NCBI GenBank assembly: GCA_016187935.1
Contig: JACPIU010000025.1
Location: forward strand, 1-54,181
Direction of reading: 5' to 3'
Source: Bdellovibrio sp.
GTDB taxonomy: Bacteria > Bdellovibrionota > Bacteriovoracia > Bacteriovoracales > Bacteriovoracaceae
DNA length: 54,181 bases
Shown: in pieces, positions 1 through 7,231 of the stretch
Layout: the number at the start of each line of letters is the position of its first letter
How positions within the stretch are numbered: the stretch's first letter is position 1
Translations under genes and position numbers: made by a program
Notes under the pieces: model-generated
What the model was told of the DNA's origin: nothing
Databases searched by the model: none
The model's input: only the letters and a program-made list of their open reading frames with translations

Positions 1-158
1 AAGTCTGATGGAAATCGACCTTTATTTCTTGAAACAGCTTGGTTAAGAACCCGAGTTTCTACTCCATAGATTTGTGCCAAATCGCTATCCAGCATTACGC
101 GATGGCCCCTGAAGGTATAGATCAACTCTTTTATATGCAACGGTGTGATATTCGCCAA
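1..158 (-). CDS. ORF6N-domain protein, N-terminal part (cut by window edge)
   Basis: Only the first 52 codons are in the window. Reading the minus strand from a TTG at 158-156 gives a protein whose residues include IYTFRGHRVMLDSDLA, then YGVETRVLNQAV and RFPSD. This is the typical opening of the ORF6N domain, a DNA-binding module of the KilA-N group found in phage antirepressors and mobile elements. A ribosome binding site (AGGAAT, 170-165) precedes the TTG by six bases. No ATG is available in frame near the domain start, so the TTG choice is likely but not certain. It lies just outside the left att site of the neighbouring element, and a palindrome upstream may be its operator. Confidence 0.65.
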   Translation of the reverse strand, partial: MANITPLHIKELIYTFRGHRVMLDSDLAQIYGVETRVLNQAVSRNKGRFPSD

Positions 159-193
159 AAGTATATTCCTGAAAGTTTTTTTATATTTTCAAC

Positions 194-252
194 CTTGATA
201 TCACAGATTAGAACATTCGTCTATTCTTGATATCACCGTTTGTGATATCAAG
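194..252. promoter_or_regulatory. Operator-like palindrome and half-site upstream of ORF6N gene
   Basis: CTTGATATCAC occurs at 194-204 and again at 226-236; the second copy is followed after five bases by its exact inverse GTGATATCAAG at 242-252. The arms are 11 bp and perfect. The site lies 36 to 94 bp upstream of the putative start of the minus-strand ORF6N gene, which fits a repressor-binding site. Which protein binds is an inference; autoregulation is the simplest guess. Confidence 0.55.
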
Positions 253-428
253 AATTTTCTCGTGCGGGTCTATACTCTATTGCCGTACCTCCCAGTCGTA
301 CTGAGTCGTACCGGCCCATCGATGTTGTGATTCAATAGAGTAATATTCCACTGTTAGCTAGCATATGCCCGAATTAGCCCAGCTCAGATATTTCTTTCGT
401 TTTAACCCATAAAATCGTACAGTTACAA

Positions 429-446
429 AATGCCCGAACTACCCGA
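429..446 (+). repeat. attL-like core repeat (left boundary of integrated element)
   Basis: AATGCCCGAACTACCCGA here is identical to 18481-18498, where it forms the start of mutM. An intact mutM at the right copy and a short stub at the left copy, with the integrase beside the right copy, are what integration into the 5' end of mutM would leave. Strand is given as that of mutM. Confidence 0.8.
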
Positions 447-486
447 TGTGTATTCGCGGTTTTTGGCACTTGAAGAAAATCGCTGA
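430..486 (+). pseudogene. Stub of mutM left at the left boundary
   Basis: ATG at 430 opens MPELPDVY and then stops at 484-486 after 18 codons. The first five residues and their DNA are identical to the start of mutM at 18482; the similarity ends with the 18-bp core. In the uninterrupted chromosome the sequence left of 430 would have been the mutM upstream region, so the native mutM promoter may now drive this 18-codon remnant. Whether the stub is translated is unknown; no good ribosome binding site is visible. Confidence 0.6.
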
Positions 487-604
487 ACTAGCAGTGTTTA
501 TCGGTCTTCACGCAATTACGAATTTCATCTTATCTCACTTCATTTCACTTTATTTCACGAATTTGTCCGGGCTGGACGGGCTGGGCCGGGCAGACACGTC
601 GTAG

Positions 605-1747
605 CTAAAGCGCCATTACTTTGTCCCTTAAAATATCATTGAAATCCACGCCGTAGTCGTACAAATCAAAAAATGCGGGTATCGACTCCGCGCTAAACCA
701 TTTTGAAATTCTCTTATCAGTACTGTCAAAAAGAAAAAAATGACCAAAGCAGAGACTCAACGGTTTTTCATTGCGAAGTGCCCACGCCCCTCGTACTACG
801 CTTTTATAAAGTGAAACTCTTGCAGCAATAACCTCAATTCTATCAGTAGAAGCGACAACAACGGGCTTCTGACCGCCGGTTTCCCCATGAGAACTACCAA
901 ACAGCAGCAAATGCACGATCTCAGAATCTACATTGTCCCTTGATTGACCATACTTCCCAAGTGAGAAGATTTGCTTAATGGCCCTCCTACGTTTCTGAAT
1001 TTTTGCTTTAAAGGTAATTAATTTATGAAATCGTGTTCTTCTGACCTTCAACTTCTTAGTCTGTAAATTCATCTTCCTATAGAGACGAACCCTATTGTAA
1101 AATGCCTTCGTATCTCTCCTTAGAATTTCATCCGACAAGTCTTTAGCTATCGACAAATATATTTTGGCAAAAGAATTATTTCTTGCATCAACAAAAAATG
1201 TATTTGCAGTATTCATTTGATAGGCAAAAACGTCCCGACATATAGATTTAGGATAAGCTTGACCGAGAACCTTCTCGAACGCAAACCAACTATGGAGTAT
1301 TTCAATGTAGGCGCTTACATCAGACAAATGTTGCCCAACCACTTCTTCAAAAATCCACATGCCCCGATTAACAAACTGTTTCTGTTTATCAAATTTTTCT
1401 TTTAAGTAATCCATTCCCAGGCGGGGCGATGATACGATTAAAGCATGATAATCCTCAAAAAGTTTTTTGATTAAGGATTCTACGCCTTCCAAGACTTTTT
1501 TATTTTTCTTATTCTTTGAATTTTCCTTAATGCTCTCAACGAGAGGTGGATGGGCTTTTACATCTGAAATAAAGGTTGGCCTTATGCCTATTGCCTCAAG
1601 AACCAAGTATGGTGAACTTTTAAAACGATACCCATCTTCAGAGAAAACCCTCGTTCTAAACACGGGGTCAAAAAGCAATTCAAATTCATCCTTATCAAGG
1701 TTGAATAAATGGCGAAGAATATTATTGTCTAGGTAAAGGAAGGACAT
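605..1747 (-). CDS. PIN-like domain protein of the DprA/PRTase operon (putative nuclease)
   Basis: This 380-residue protein has no clear full-length family that I can name. The start (LYLDNNILRHLF, Asp7) resembles the first strand of a PIN-type nuclease; Glu51 in SPYLVLEA, Asp274/Glu276 in DSEIVHLLL and Asp302 in VVVASTD fit the order of the other acidic residues of that fold. A basic, Lys/Arg-rich helical stretch (about 213-262) lies between the second and third acidic positions and could bind nucleic acid. It is the last gene of the compact minus-strand operon, 32 bp after the small ORF. No good ribosome binding site is visible before the ATG at 1747, which suggests coupled translation or a different start. 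A nuclease role is an inference from residue order only. Confidence 0.5.
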   Translation of the reverse strand: MSFLYLDNNILRHLFNLDKDEFELLFDPVFRTRVFSEDGYRFKSSPYLVLEAIGIRPTFISDVKAHPPLVESIKENSKNKKNKKVLEGVESLIKKLFEDYHALIVSSPRLGMDYLKEKFDKQKQFVNRGMWIFEEVVGQHLSDVSAYIEILHSWFAFEKVLGQAYPKSICRDVFAYQMNTANTFFVDARNNSFAKIYLSIAKDLSDEILRRDTKAFYNRVRLYRKMNLQTKKLKVRRTRFHKLITFKAKIQKRRRAIKQIFSLGKYGQSRDNVDSEIVHLLLFGSSHGETGGQKPVVVASTDRIEVIAARVSLYKSVVRGAWALRNEKPLSLCFGHFFLFDSTDKRISKWFSAESIPAFFDLYDYGVDFNDILRDKVMAL

Positions 1748-1779
1748 GCTTTTTTAAAATCGTGCCACTGTTGTAAAAT

Positions 1780-1893
1780 TCAATAAGGATCGCTGTTTGG
1801 CTCATTGTATTCAATACGGACAGAATTAAGTAGTTCTACGAAAAGAGATTCAATATCACTAATTTCCCTTCGTAATTTTTGAATATAATTCAT
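1780..1893 (-). CDS. 37-residue small protein between PRTase and PIN-like genes
   Basis: ATG at 1893-1891 opens MNYIQKLRREISDIESLFVE and the frame stops at 1780. The start lies three bases after the stop of the phosphoribosyltransferase gene, with AGGAG inside the end of that gene at a normal distance, so translation is probably coupled. The protein is a short amphipathic helix with charged and leucine/isoleucine positions in a heptad-like order, and an acidic tail. It could be a small regulator or antitoxin-like partner of its neighbours; no family is recognised. Its position and ribosome binding site are the main evidence that it is real. Confidence 0.6.
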   Translation of the reverse strand: MNYIQKLRREISDIESLFVELLNSVRIEYNEPNSDPY

Positions 1894-1896
1894 TTT

Positions 1897-2505
1897 TTAT
1901 GTTCTCCTGGCCCAAAACAAGCCAATAAGTTGGCCAGCAAATCCATTCTGACGAAGAAAATCCTTGTAGGCTTTAAAATGAGCACCAGTGGTTAGAACGT
2001 CATCAACAACAACAAGCTTATCTACAACTTCTGTACCAAAACCATTCCATTTATAGTTGCTCATGATTTGTTGGGGGTTGCGAGTTCCACCTGTATGCGA
2101 CGACAGTGCGCTCGTGATTTGGTCAATAGGAGAAACTGGTACAGTTCTAGGACGAAAACTTTTGAGTACGGTGAACAAATCTTCATATCGAAAACTATAT
2201 TCTGAATCAGATTTTATTTTTGATGCAGGTATTGCCGTTATGTGCAGGGGGCTAGCTGTTGTGTTGTTAATAATTACACTCAAATCGCCAGCAAACTTAT
2301 TGACCGCTTCATTACGATAACTCCATTCCGGCTCAACATTTCTTTTCAATCCTGATTTTTTAAAATTTAGAACATCTGAATTTATCACACCGGCAGCGTA
2401 ACCAGACCCACCACCTGTATACTCATACGCAAATCTGCAATCATCCTCTGACGTCAAGTAGGGATAAAATCCCAAAATTGTTTGATCAATTTTTTTCCAC
2501 TGCAT
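1897..2505 (-). CDS. ComF-like phosphoribosyltransferase
   Basis: This 202-residue protein carries the PRPP-binding signature of type I phosphoribosyltransferases, VVVDDVLTTGAH, at residues 165-176. The C-terminal placement and the following FWARR end resemble ComF-family proteins, but the usual N-terminal zinc-ribbon cysteines of ComF are absent; only one cysteine (Cys23) is seen. Such proteins transfer or bind ribose-5-phosphate groups of nucleotides. The start lies one base after the stop of the DprA-like gene, so the two are co-translated. In free-living bacteria comF and dprA both serve natural competence, but here they sit together as cargo of an integrated element beside Zorya, which points to a conflict role rather than housekeeping competence. 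The substrate cannot be told from sequence. Confidence 0.75.
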   Translation of the reverse strand: MQWKKIDQTILGFYPYLTSEDDCRFAYEYTGGGSGYAAGVINSDVLNFKKSGLKRNVEPEWSYRNEAVNKFAGDLSVIINNTTASPLHITAIPASKIKSDSEYSFRYEDLFTVLKSFRPRTVPVSPIDQITSALSSHTGGTRNPQQIMSNYKWNGFGTEVVDKLVVVDDVLTTGAHFKAYKDFLRQNGFAGQLIGLFWARRT

Positions 2506-2506
2506 A

Positions 2507-3406
2507 CTATAGCTCCTGACTCTGCAAATGATCTAAAATATCCTCAGTGGTTTTCACGCGAATCGCTCCTTTCGCCTCATAAGTCTTCGGCCAAGAAATA
2601 TCTTTCTTTTGGAAACAAGAATCAAGAATAAATAATTTTTTACCTTGTTGAATACATGCCCGAGCTTGCGTCAAGCTACCACTTGTGTCTGATGCTTCCA
2701 CAATGATCGTCGCTTCACTAATTGCTGCCATTGTTACATTTCTTCTTGGAAAATAAAATTTGTGATTGGGAAAACTCTCATGCTCATAACGGTAAAATGG
2801 AACCTGACTAATTAGAAGATAATCTCTCGCTATGCGATCCTGTAGCTCCATATTTTCTTTGGGGTAATATGCATCAATCGGAGTGCCAATAACACCAATA
2901 GTAATCCCATCTGCCAAGAGAGCTGTTTTGTGAGCTTCTGTATCCACTCCATAGGCCAAACCTGAAACAATCGTAAAACCACTTCCGGACAACTCTTTTG
3001 AAAGCCTTTTCGTGCGTTGAAGGCCTTCGCTGGATACTTTTCTAGCTCCAACAATGGAAACAGAGCGCGTCGTGAGCAAGTCCAAATTCCCTCGATAATA
3101 GAACATTTCAATAGGATGCTGAGCTTTTCTAAGGCCTTCAGGATATTGAAAATCTCCATGAATGCAGACATTAAACGTACCTATTTTCTTATCTATAAAT
3201 CGTTTTACATCGGTGCGAAGTGCAGCATCTTCGGGTAAAAAAGAGAGTTGATTTTGAAGAACTTTTGAAGGCAACACACCATAGGTTAAAAATAACTCTG
3301 TCATCTTCTTTTCAGTCATTCCCGGCTGGGCCCAGAGCGTCTCATACGAGATAATTTCCTCGTAAGGTGATATTATGTTGGTATCTTCTATTAATTCTTG
3401 TTCCAT
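2507..3406 (-). CDS. DprA/Smf-like Rossmann-fold protein
   Basis: The 299 residues include the hallmark motifs of DprA/Smf: VGARKVSSEG (119-128), SGLAYGVDTEAH (148-159), a GTPIDAYYP stretch (174-182), FPRRNVTMAA (219-228) and SGSLTQA (242-248). DprA binds single-stranded DNA and loads RecA in transformation; the wider SLOG group to which it belongs also contains nucleotide-binding proteins of conflict systems. An N-terminal helical region (1-70) precedes the domain and there is no long C-terminal winged helix. The gene is second in the minus-strand operon, 60 bp after the DUF2384-like gene and one base from the phosphoribosyltransferase gene. Because the window also shows that it rides on an element, it is probably not the genome's housekeeping dprA. 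Confidence 0.8.
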   Translation of the reverse strand: MEQELIEDTNIISPYEEIISYETLWAQPGMTEKKMTELFLTYGVLPSKVLQNQLSFLPEDAALRTDVKRFIDKKIGTFNVCIHGDFQYPEGLRKAQHPIEMFYYRGNLDLLTTRSVSIVGARKVSSEGLQRTKRLSKELSGSGFTIVSGLAYGVDTEAHKTALLADGITIGVIGTPIDAYYPKENMELQDRIARDYLLISQVPFYRYEHESFPNHKFYFPRRNVTMAAISEATIIVEASDTSGSLTQARACIQQGKKLFILDSCFQKKDISWPKTYEAKGAIRVKTTEDILDHLQSQEL

Positions 3407-3466
3407 GCTGTCCTCATTATCAAAAAACTAACTTACATGCTCGTTTTTTGTTTTATCAACGTTCAA

Positions 3467-3949
3467 TTAGGTCACTACTGAAACACCCTCTTCATATCCT
3501 AGCTTCGCTTGGAGCCATCTTATCAGTTCATGCCCCTTACCGAGCAAACAAACATCCAAAGGAGATTTGCCAAACAGTAGCTGACTTGGGGAGCAGAGCC
3601 ATTGCACTGTTTGCGCCTTCAATCTTTTAATTTGCTCTTTTGTCAATTCATGAAGCGCGATATGCCGAGTTTCAACGGTATCATATTTAAAAAGTTCGAA
3701 CGCCAAATCAGTAGCAAAAACAATTTGTAGAATTCCATTCTTTAGGTCTTTAAGGAGCTTGAGATCAATTTCGTCTTTGTATAGCAAAGGCCTTGAAAGA
3801 TTACATCTCACAGAGAACTCGACTTTCTCAAGGCCAGTTACGGAGAAAAATATTTTTGGACAGAATTTGGTCTTATCTGTAAGGGAAAGTATCCCTAAAA
3901 AATTAGGGAATTCACCACCCGGGCCTTTTTTAAGCTTCGAAGATGACAT
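3467..3949 (-). CDS. Protein with DUF2384 (MbcA/ParS/Xre antitoxin)-like C-terminus
   Basis: In this 160-residue protein, residues 117-155 (WLCSPSQLLFG, SPLDV, then LIRWLQAKLG) match the pattern of the toxin-binding domain of MbcA/ParS/Xre antitoxins: a WL, a P near the turn, sPl, and a helix ending near a glycine. The first 100 residues are not recognised, and I see no classical helix-turn-helix there. It is the first gene of the minus-strand operon and is preceded by two tandem 11-bp repeats, so it may be the regulator of the operon. A partner RES-type toxin is not visible in the window. Family assignment rests on a short stretch. Confidence 0.5.
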   Translation of the reverse strand: MSSSKLKKGPGGEFPNFLGILSLTDKTKFCPKIFFSVTGLEKVEFSVRCNLSRPLLYKDEIDLKLLKDLKNGILQIVFATDLAFELFKYDTVETRHIALHELTKEQIKRLKAQTVQWLCSPSQLLFGKSPLDVCLLGKGHELIRWLQAKLGYEEGVSVVT

Positions 3950-4470
3950 ATGTTAACTTAGGTGAACCATTAATATTGTATGTAAACGAAGTGTAAACCA
4001 AGTGTAGAAGCCTAGGCAATTAAAACTGTACTTTGGATTTTCGCTTGAAGTCGCTTATTGTCAAACATGGCTCGCCCCACAATAACTCTGGCCTTTTATC
4101 TTTATCACCTCAGCCAAATAAAACTACGGGTGGGGTTATAATAAAACAATACAGCCGTTAAGTTGACGCGATATTGAGCAAGACAACCAACTCCTACATT
4201 CTGTAGGGTCCCTTTCAGACTTTTTTAGTCGCCTTTAGGGGAAAGTTCTGTAGAGATTAGCAATAAAAATTTCTCCTTTCTTATCGAAATAATGCCATTA
4301 ACATTTAGTAAGTTATGCATAATTAATTTTCCAGATGAAAGACGATAATTCCATCTTTTGCCTCAAGTAAGCGACTTACGAAGACGATAATTAGACACCA
4401 CGAACACTACTACCATAGGTATTGCCAATTTCGAGACTTTCAATGCTGAAATAGGTAAGGGCAGGATTCA
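3950..4470. other. Divergent intergenic region between DprA operon and Zorya
   Basis: This 521-bp AT-rich stretch separates the two divergent defence operons and must hold both promoters. The clear structure in it is a tandem 11-bp repeat at 3982-4003. A small palindrome (GACT, five T, AGTC) lies near 4217-4230. No convincing ORF, tRNA or sigma-70 promoter could be picked with confidence. Confidence 0.6.
3982..4003. promoter_or_regulatory. Tandem 11-bp repeat, putative operator
   Basis: GTAAACGAAGT is followed directly by GTAAACCAAGT, one difference in 11 bp. The repeats begin 33 bp upstream of the start of the DUF2384-like gene and their 11-bp period places them on the same face of the helix, as expected for a dimeric or cooperative regulator. 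The bound protein is unknown; the DUF2384-like protein is a natural candidate. Confidence 0.45.
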
Positions 4471-6477
4471 ATGCAGACGCTCGCTGATAACTTTTCACAA
4501 TATCTCCATCTGTGGCTTGTCGGAGGATTCCTTGCGTTATCAATTATCGCATTCATTGCTCGTTTTTGGGTACCCGCAGTACAACTCGGTTTTCGTATCC
4601 GCAGAGTGGTGACAGCTTTGAAGTCAATCCGAAAGGCCATTACCAATAGCATTTCAAACCTCGATCAAATTGCCGAAGTAATGGCCCAAGACGATACACT
4701 CAAACACTTATGGTCTGAATATTGCGAAACTCTGCATGCACAGAAAACAGTAAATGAGATGGGGCAAGAGAAAGTAAGTCAATATCGTTCTACGGCCATG
4801 GCAGAAGTTTTTTTCACAGAACATTCGATTGTGAGTACACCACTAAAAACTGAGTTCTATAAACATCTTCCAGGAATATTAACGGGACTTGGAATTATTG
4901 GCACCTTTAGTGGTCTCATTAATGGCCTCAATGTCTTTGCCTCTGGTGATGCAAGCATGGCACAGCAAAATTTAAAATTTTTGATCGGAAGTGTGGGGCA
5001 TGCTTTTTATGTTTCGGCTGCAGCAATTACATTGGCAATGTTATGTACCTGGATAGAAAAATTTGTTGTAACTGCAAGATGCAGGGAAGTTGAGCATCTT
5101 TGCCATCTAATTGATAGTTTCTTTGATGCTGGTGCAGGAGAGGAATATTTAGAAAGATTAGTAAAGGCATCCGAAAGCTCAGCTGTTCACTCAGCACACA
5201 TGAAGGATGCACTTGTCTCAGATTTAAAAAAAATACTCTCAGATTTGAGCACCAAGGAACTTGAAGCTGCATCTGTTCAAACGCAGATGATGACGGGCGC
5301 ACTTGTGGAATCTTTCACAACAAGTATTCAAGCACCAATGGCAGAAATTTCAGCAGCAGTTAATCACGTGGGGTCAAACCAGGGAGACGCGGTCACACGA
5401 CTTCTTACCGATGTCCTACTCAATTTTTCAACACAAATGAAGGATATGTTTGGCGGGCAAATGACTGGGCTCAATTCGGCGCTCCAAGAATCAATTAAGG
5501 CCATGCAGTCAACAGCTTCGCGTTTTGATGATCTTGCAGGAAATTTACAAGGTGCTGGAAAGAGTGCTGCCGATACTATGGCAAGTCAACTTGAGGAGGC
5601 AATGAAAAGCGCCCAAGCGAGACAGGAACTTATGAATAAACAGATGGGAGATTTTGTTGAAGCGATTCGCGGTCTAGTCTCAAATTCACAGTCTGAAACA
5701 AGCAAAAAAACACAAGAAGTTTTAAATGCTTTGAGCGAGAAGGTTGCCGAGACTGTTAAAGTTCTTCAGATACAAGCGGAAGGAGCAAGTCAACGGCAAG
5801 AAAGCCGTGAAGTTAAGATTGCCGAAAGTACGCAGGGGGCGTTAAAGGATAGCTCACAACTTCTTCAAACTCTTACAACTGAAGTTGCTGCTGCTTCTCG
5901 GGCCATGAATAGTAGCGTATCTCAATTGACTAACATAACCCAGGAATCAATTCAGAAACTCAATTCTGGAGCAGAGACACTTTATTTAGCTGCTTCAGAG
6001 TTTTCAAAGGCCGGCGATGGTGTGAGCGGAACACTAAAGACTGCTGCACAGGTTACAAGCAAAATGGAAACAGCTTCAGGAAATTTGGCATCAGCATCCA
6101 GTGGTGTTCAAGGTGTGTTTGAAGACTATAAGAAAACTCGAGAGACATTTGCGTTGATGGTGAGTGATCTTAAAAATACGGTCGAGAATGCAAAAAGGGA
6201 AGCATTATTAACTACTCAATTAGTCGCAAAACTTCAGGGAGGAGCAGAAGCCCTTGGGGCTGCTGAGAAAGCTGCAGAGGAATATTTAAAAGGTGTCACG
6301 GCAGTAGTTGCTCAAGTACATCAGGATTTTGCCGCGAATTTAAGTCGTACTCTTACTGAAGGGAATGGAAAGTTTCATAGCGAAGTTGCCCAAGCCGCAA
6401 ATTTTCTTTCAGGAGCGATACAACAATTGGGAGATACGCTAGATTCGGTCCAAATAAAAATGAATAAGCATGAATAG
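4471..6477 (+). CDS. zorA: Zorya type I membrane motor protein ZorA
   Basis: This 668-residue protein is a MotA/TolQ/ExbB-type proton-channel subunit with a very long cytoplasmic tail. A hydrophobic helix at about 14-36 is followed by a cytoplasmic part, then two channel helices at about 133-152 (PGILTGLGIIGTFSGL) and 170-198 (GHAFYVSAAAITLAML). From about residue 210 to the end the sequence is almost entirely alpha-helical, rich in Ala, Ser, Gln and Glu, as expected for the tail that projects into the cytoplasm and is required for Zorya activity. The known E. coli ZorA is of similar size (about 730 residues). It is the first gene of the Zorya operon and its end overlaps zorB by eight bases. 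Other MotA-like families lack such a tail and do not sit with zorBCD. Confidence 0.92.
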   Translation: MQTLADNFSQYLHLWLVGGFLALSIIAFIARFWVPAVQLGFRIRRVVTALKSIRKAITNSISNLDQIAEVMAQDDTLKHLWSEYCETLHAQKTVNEMGQEKVSQYRSTAMAEVFFTEHSIVSTPLKTEFYKHLPGILTGLGIIGTFSGLINGLNVFASGDASMAQQNLKFLIGSVGHAFYVSAAAITLAMLCTWIEKFVVTARCREVEHLCHLIDSFFDAGAGEEYLERLVKASESSAVHSAHMKDALVSDLKKILSDLSTKELEAASVQTQMMTGALVESFTTSIQAPMAEISAAVNHVGSNQGDAVTRLLTDVLLNFSTQMKDMFGGQMTGLNSALQESIKAMQSTASRFDDLAGNLQGAGKSAADTMASQLEEAMKSAQARQELMNKQMGDFVEAIRGLVSNSQSETSKKTQEVLNALSEKVAETVKVLQIQAEGASQRQESREVKIAESTQGALKDSSQLLQTLTTEVAAASRAMNSSVSQLTNITQESIQKLNSGAETLYLAASEFSKAGDGVSGTLKTAAQVTSKMETASGNLASASSGVQGVFEDYKKTRETFALMVSDLKNTVENAKREALLTTQLVAKLQGGAEALGAAEKAAEEYLKGVTAVVAQVHQDFAANLSRTLTEGNGKFHSEVAQAANFLSGAIQQLGDTLDSVQIKMNKHE

Positions 6478-7231
6478 TTTAAGGGTATCAAGTCGTAAAC
6501 GGATACAGGATGATGGAGAAAAGCCATTCTGGATTTCATTTTCTGATCTAATGACAGCTTTGATGGTTCTTTTTTTGGTGGCCACAACAGTTGCATTGAT
6601 GGCTGCCACAAAAAAAGTTAATGAGGTAGAATTGGCAAAAAATAATCGTGATCGTGATATTAAATTATTGATGGAACAAATTGAAGGTTCCATGCAACGC
6701 TTCCCGGGAATCAAAGTGCGGGGACATTCTGTAGACTTTGGGGAGCGTGCAAATTTTAAGTTAAATAAGCACGATTTAACCGAGGAGCAGTCACAACGCA
6801 TCCGTGATTTTATTCCAGTGGTGTTGACAGCCGCGCGATCAGAGTTGGGGAAAAAATGGATCAAGAGAGTCATTGTTGAGGGGTTTGCCTCTAAGGAAGG
6901 TTCATATATTCATAATCTAAATTTGAGCATGCAACGCTCAGAAAGAGTTCTTTGCGTTCTGCTCTCTTCCTACAGTAGGGCCCAAAATACAGAGTTGAGT
7001 GAGGATGACAGGTTAACAATTCGGGAATTATTTTTAGTAGGTGGATCTTCTTTTAATTCATTAAGAGAAAGCGATGAAGCAAGTAGAAGAATTGAACTGA
7101 AGCTTGAATTTCTGGACAGCGATGAACAAAGGGGTGAAATACCGAGTATGCCTCTTGATAATGATCCGCAATGTCCACTTGACAAGTCAACAGTTAAGAA
7201 TATCCATAAGAAAAAGGAAAAACGGATGTGA
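6470..7231 (+). CDS. zorB: Zorya type I motor protein ZorB (MotB/OmpA-like)
   Basis: The 253-residue protein has one N-terminal membrane helix (about 23-46) containing Asp26 in FSDLMTALMV, the position of the proton-binding aspartate of MotB-type and ZorB proteins. The periplasmic part carries an OmpA/MotB-like peptidoglycan-binding domain, with VEGFASKEGS followed by LNLSMQRSERV at about residues 136-160. ZorA and ZorB together form a five-to-two proton-driven motor in the known systems; ZorB anchors it to the cell wall. The start at 6470 lies inside the end of zorA and the stop overlaps the GTG of zorC, so the three genes are translated as a unit. Confidence 0.92.
   Translation: MNSLRVSSRKRIQDDGEKPFWISFSDLMTALMVLFLVATTVALMAATKKVNEVELAKNNRDRDIKLLMEQIEGSMQRFPGIKVRGHSVDFGERANFKLNKHDLTEEQSQRIRDFIPVVLTAARSELGKKWIKRVIVEGFASKEGSYIHNLNLSMQRSERVLCVLLSSYSRAQNTELSEDDRLTIRELFLVGGSSFNSLRESDEASRRIELKLEFLDSDEQRGEIPSMPLDNDPQCPLDKSTVKNIHKKKEKRM

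Larger units (their letters stand above)
159..604. other. Non-coding left junction
   Basis: Apart from the operator-like palindrome, the att core and the mutM stub, this stretch has no reading frame I would defend. Inside the element, two direct copies of CGGGCTGG lie at 568-575 and 577-584; the same octamer occurs twice near the right end (18415-18422 and 18425-18432). These shared octamers fit arm-type binding sites for the integrase or its accessory factors, which is an inference. Confidence 0.6.

Noticed and set aside
39-230. 63-residue plus-strand frame at the left edge
   Set aside because: The minus strand over the same bases reads as a clear ORF6N domain; the plus-strand product has no recognisable features or ribosome binding site.
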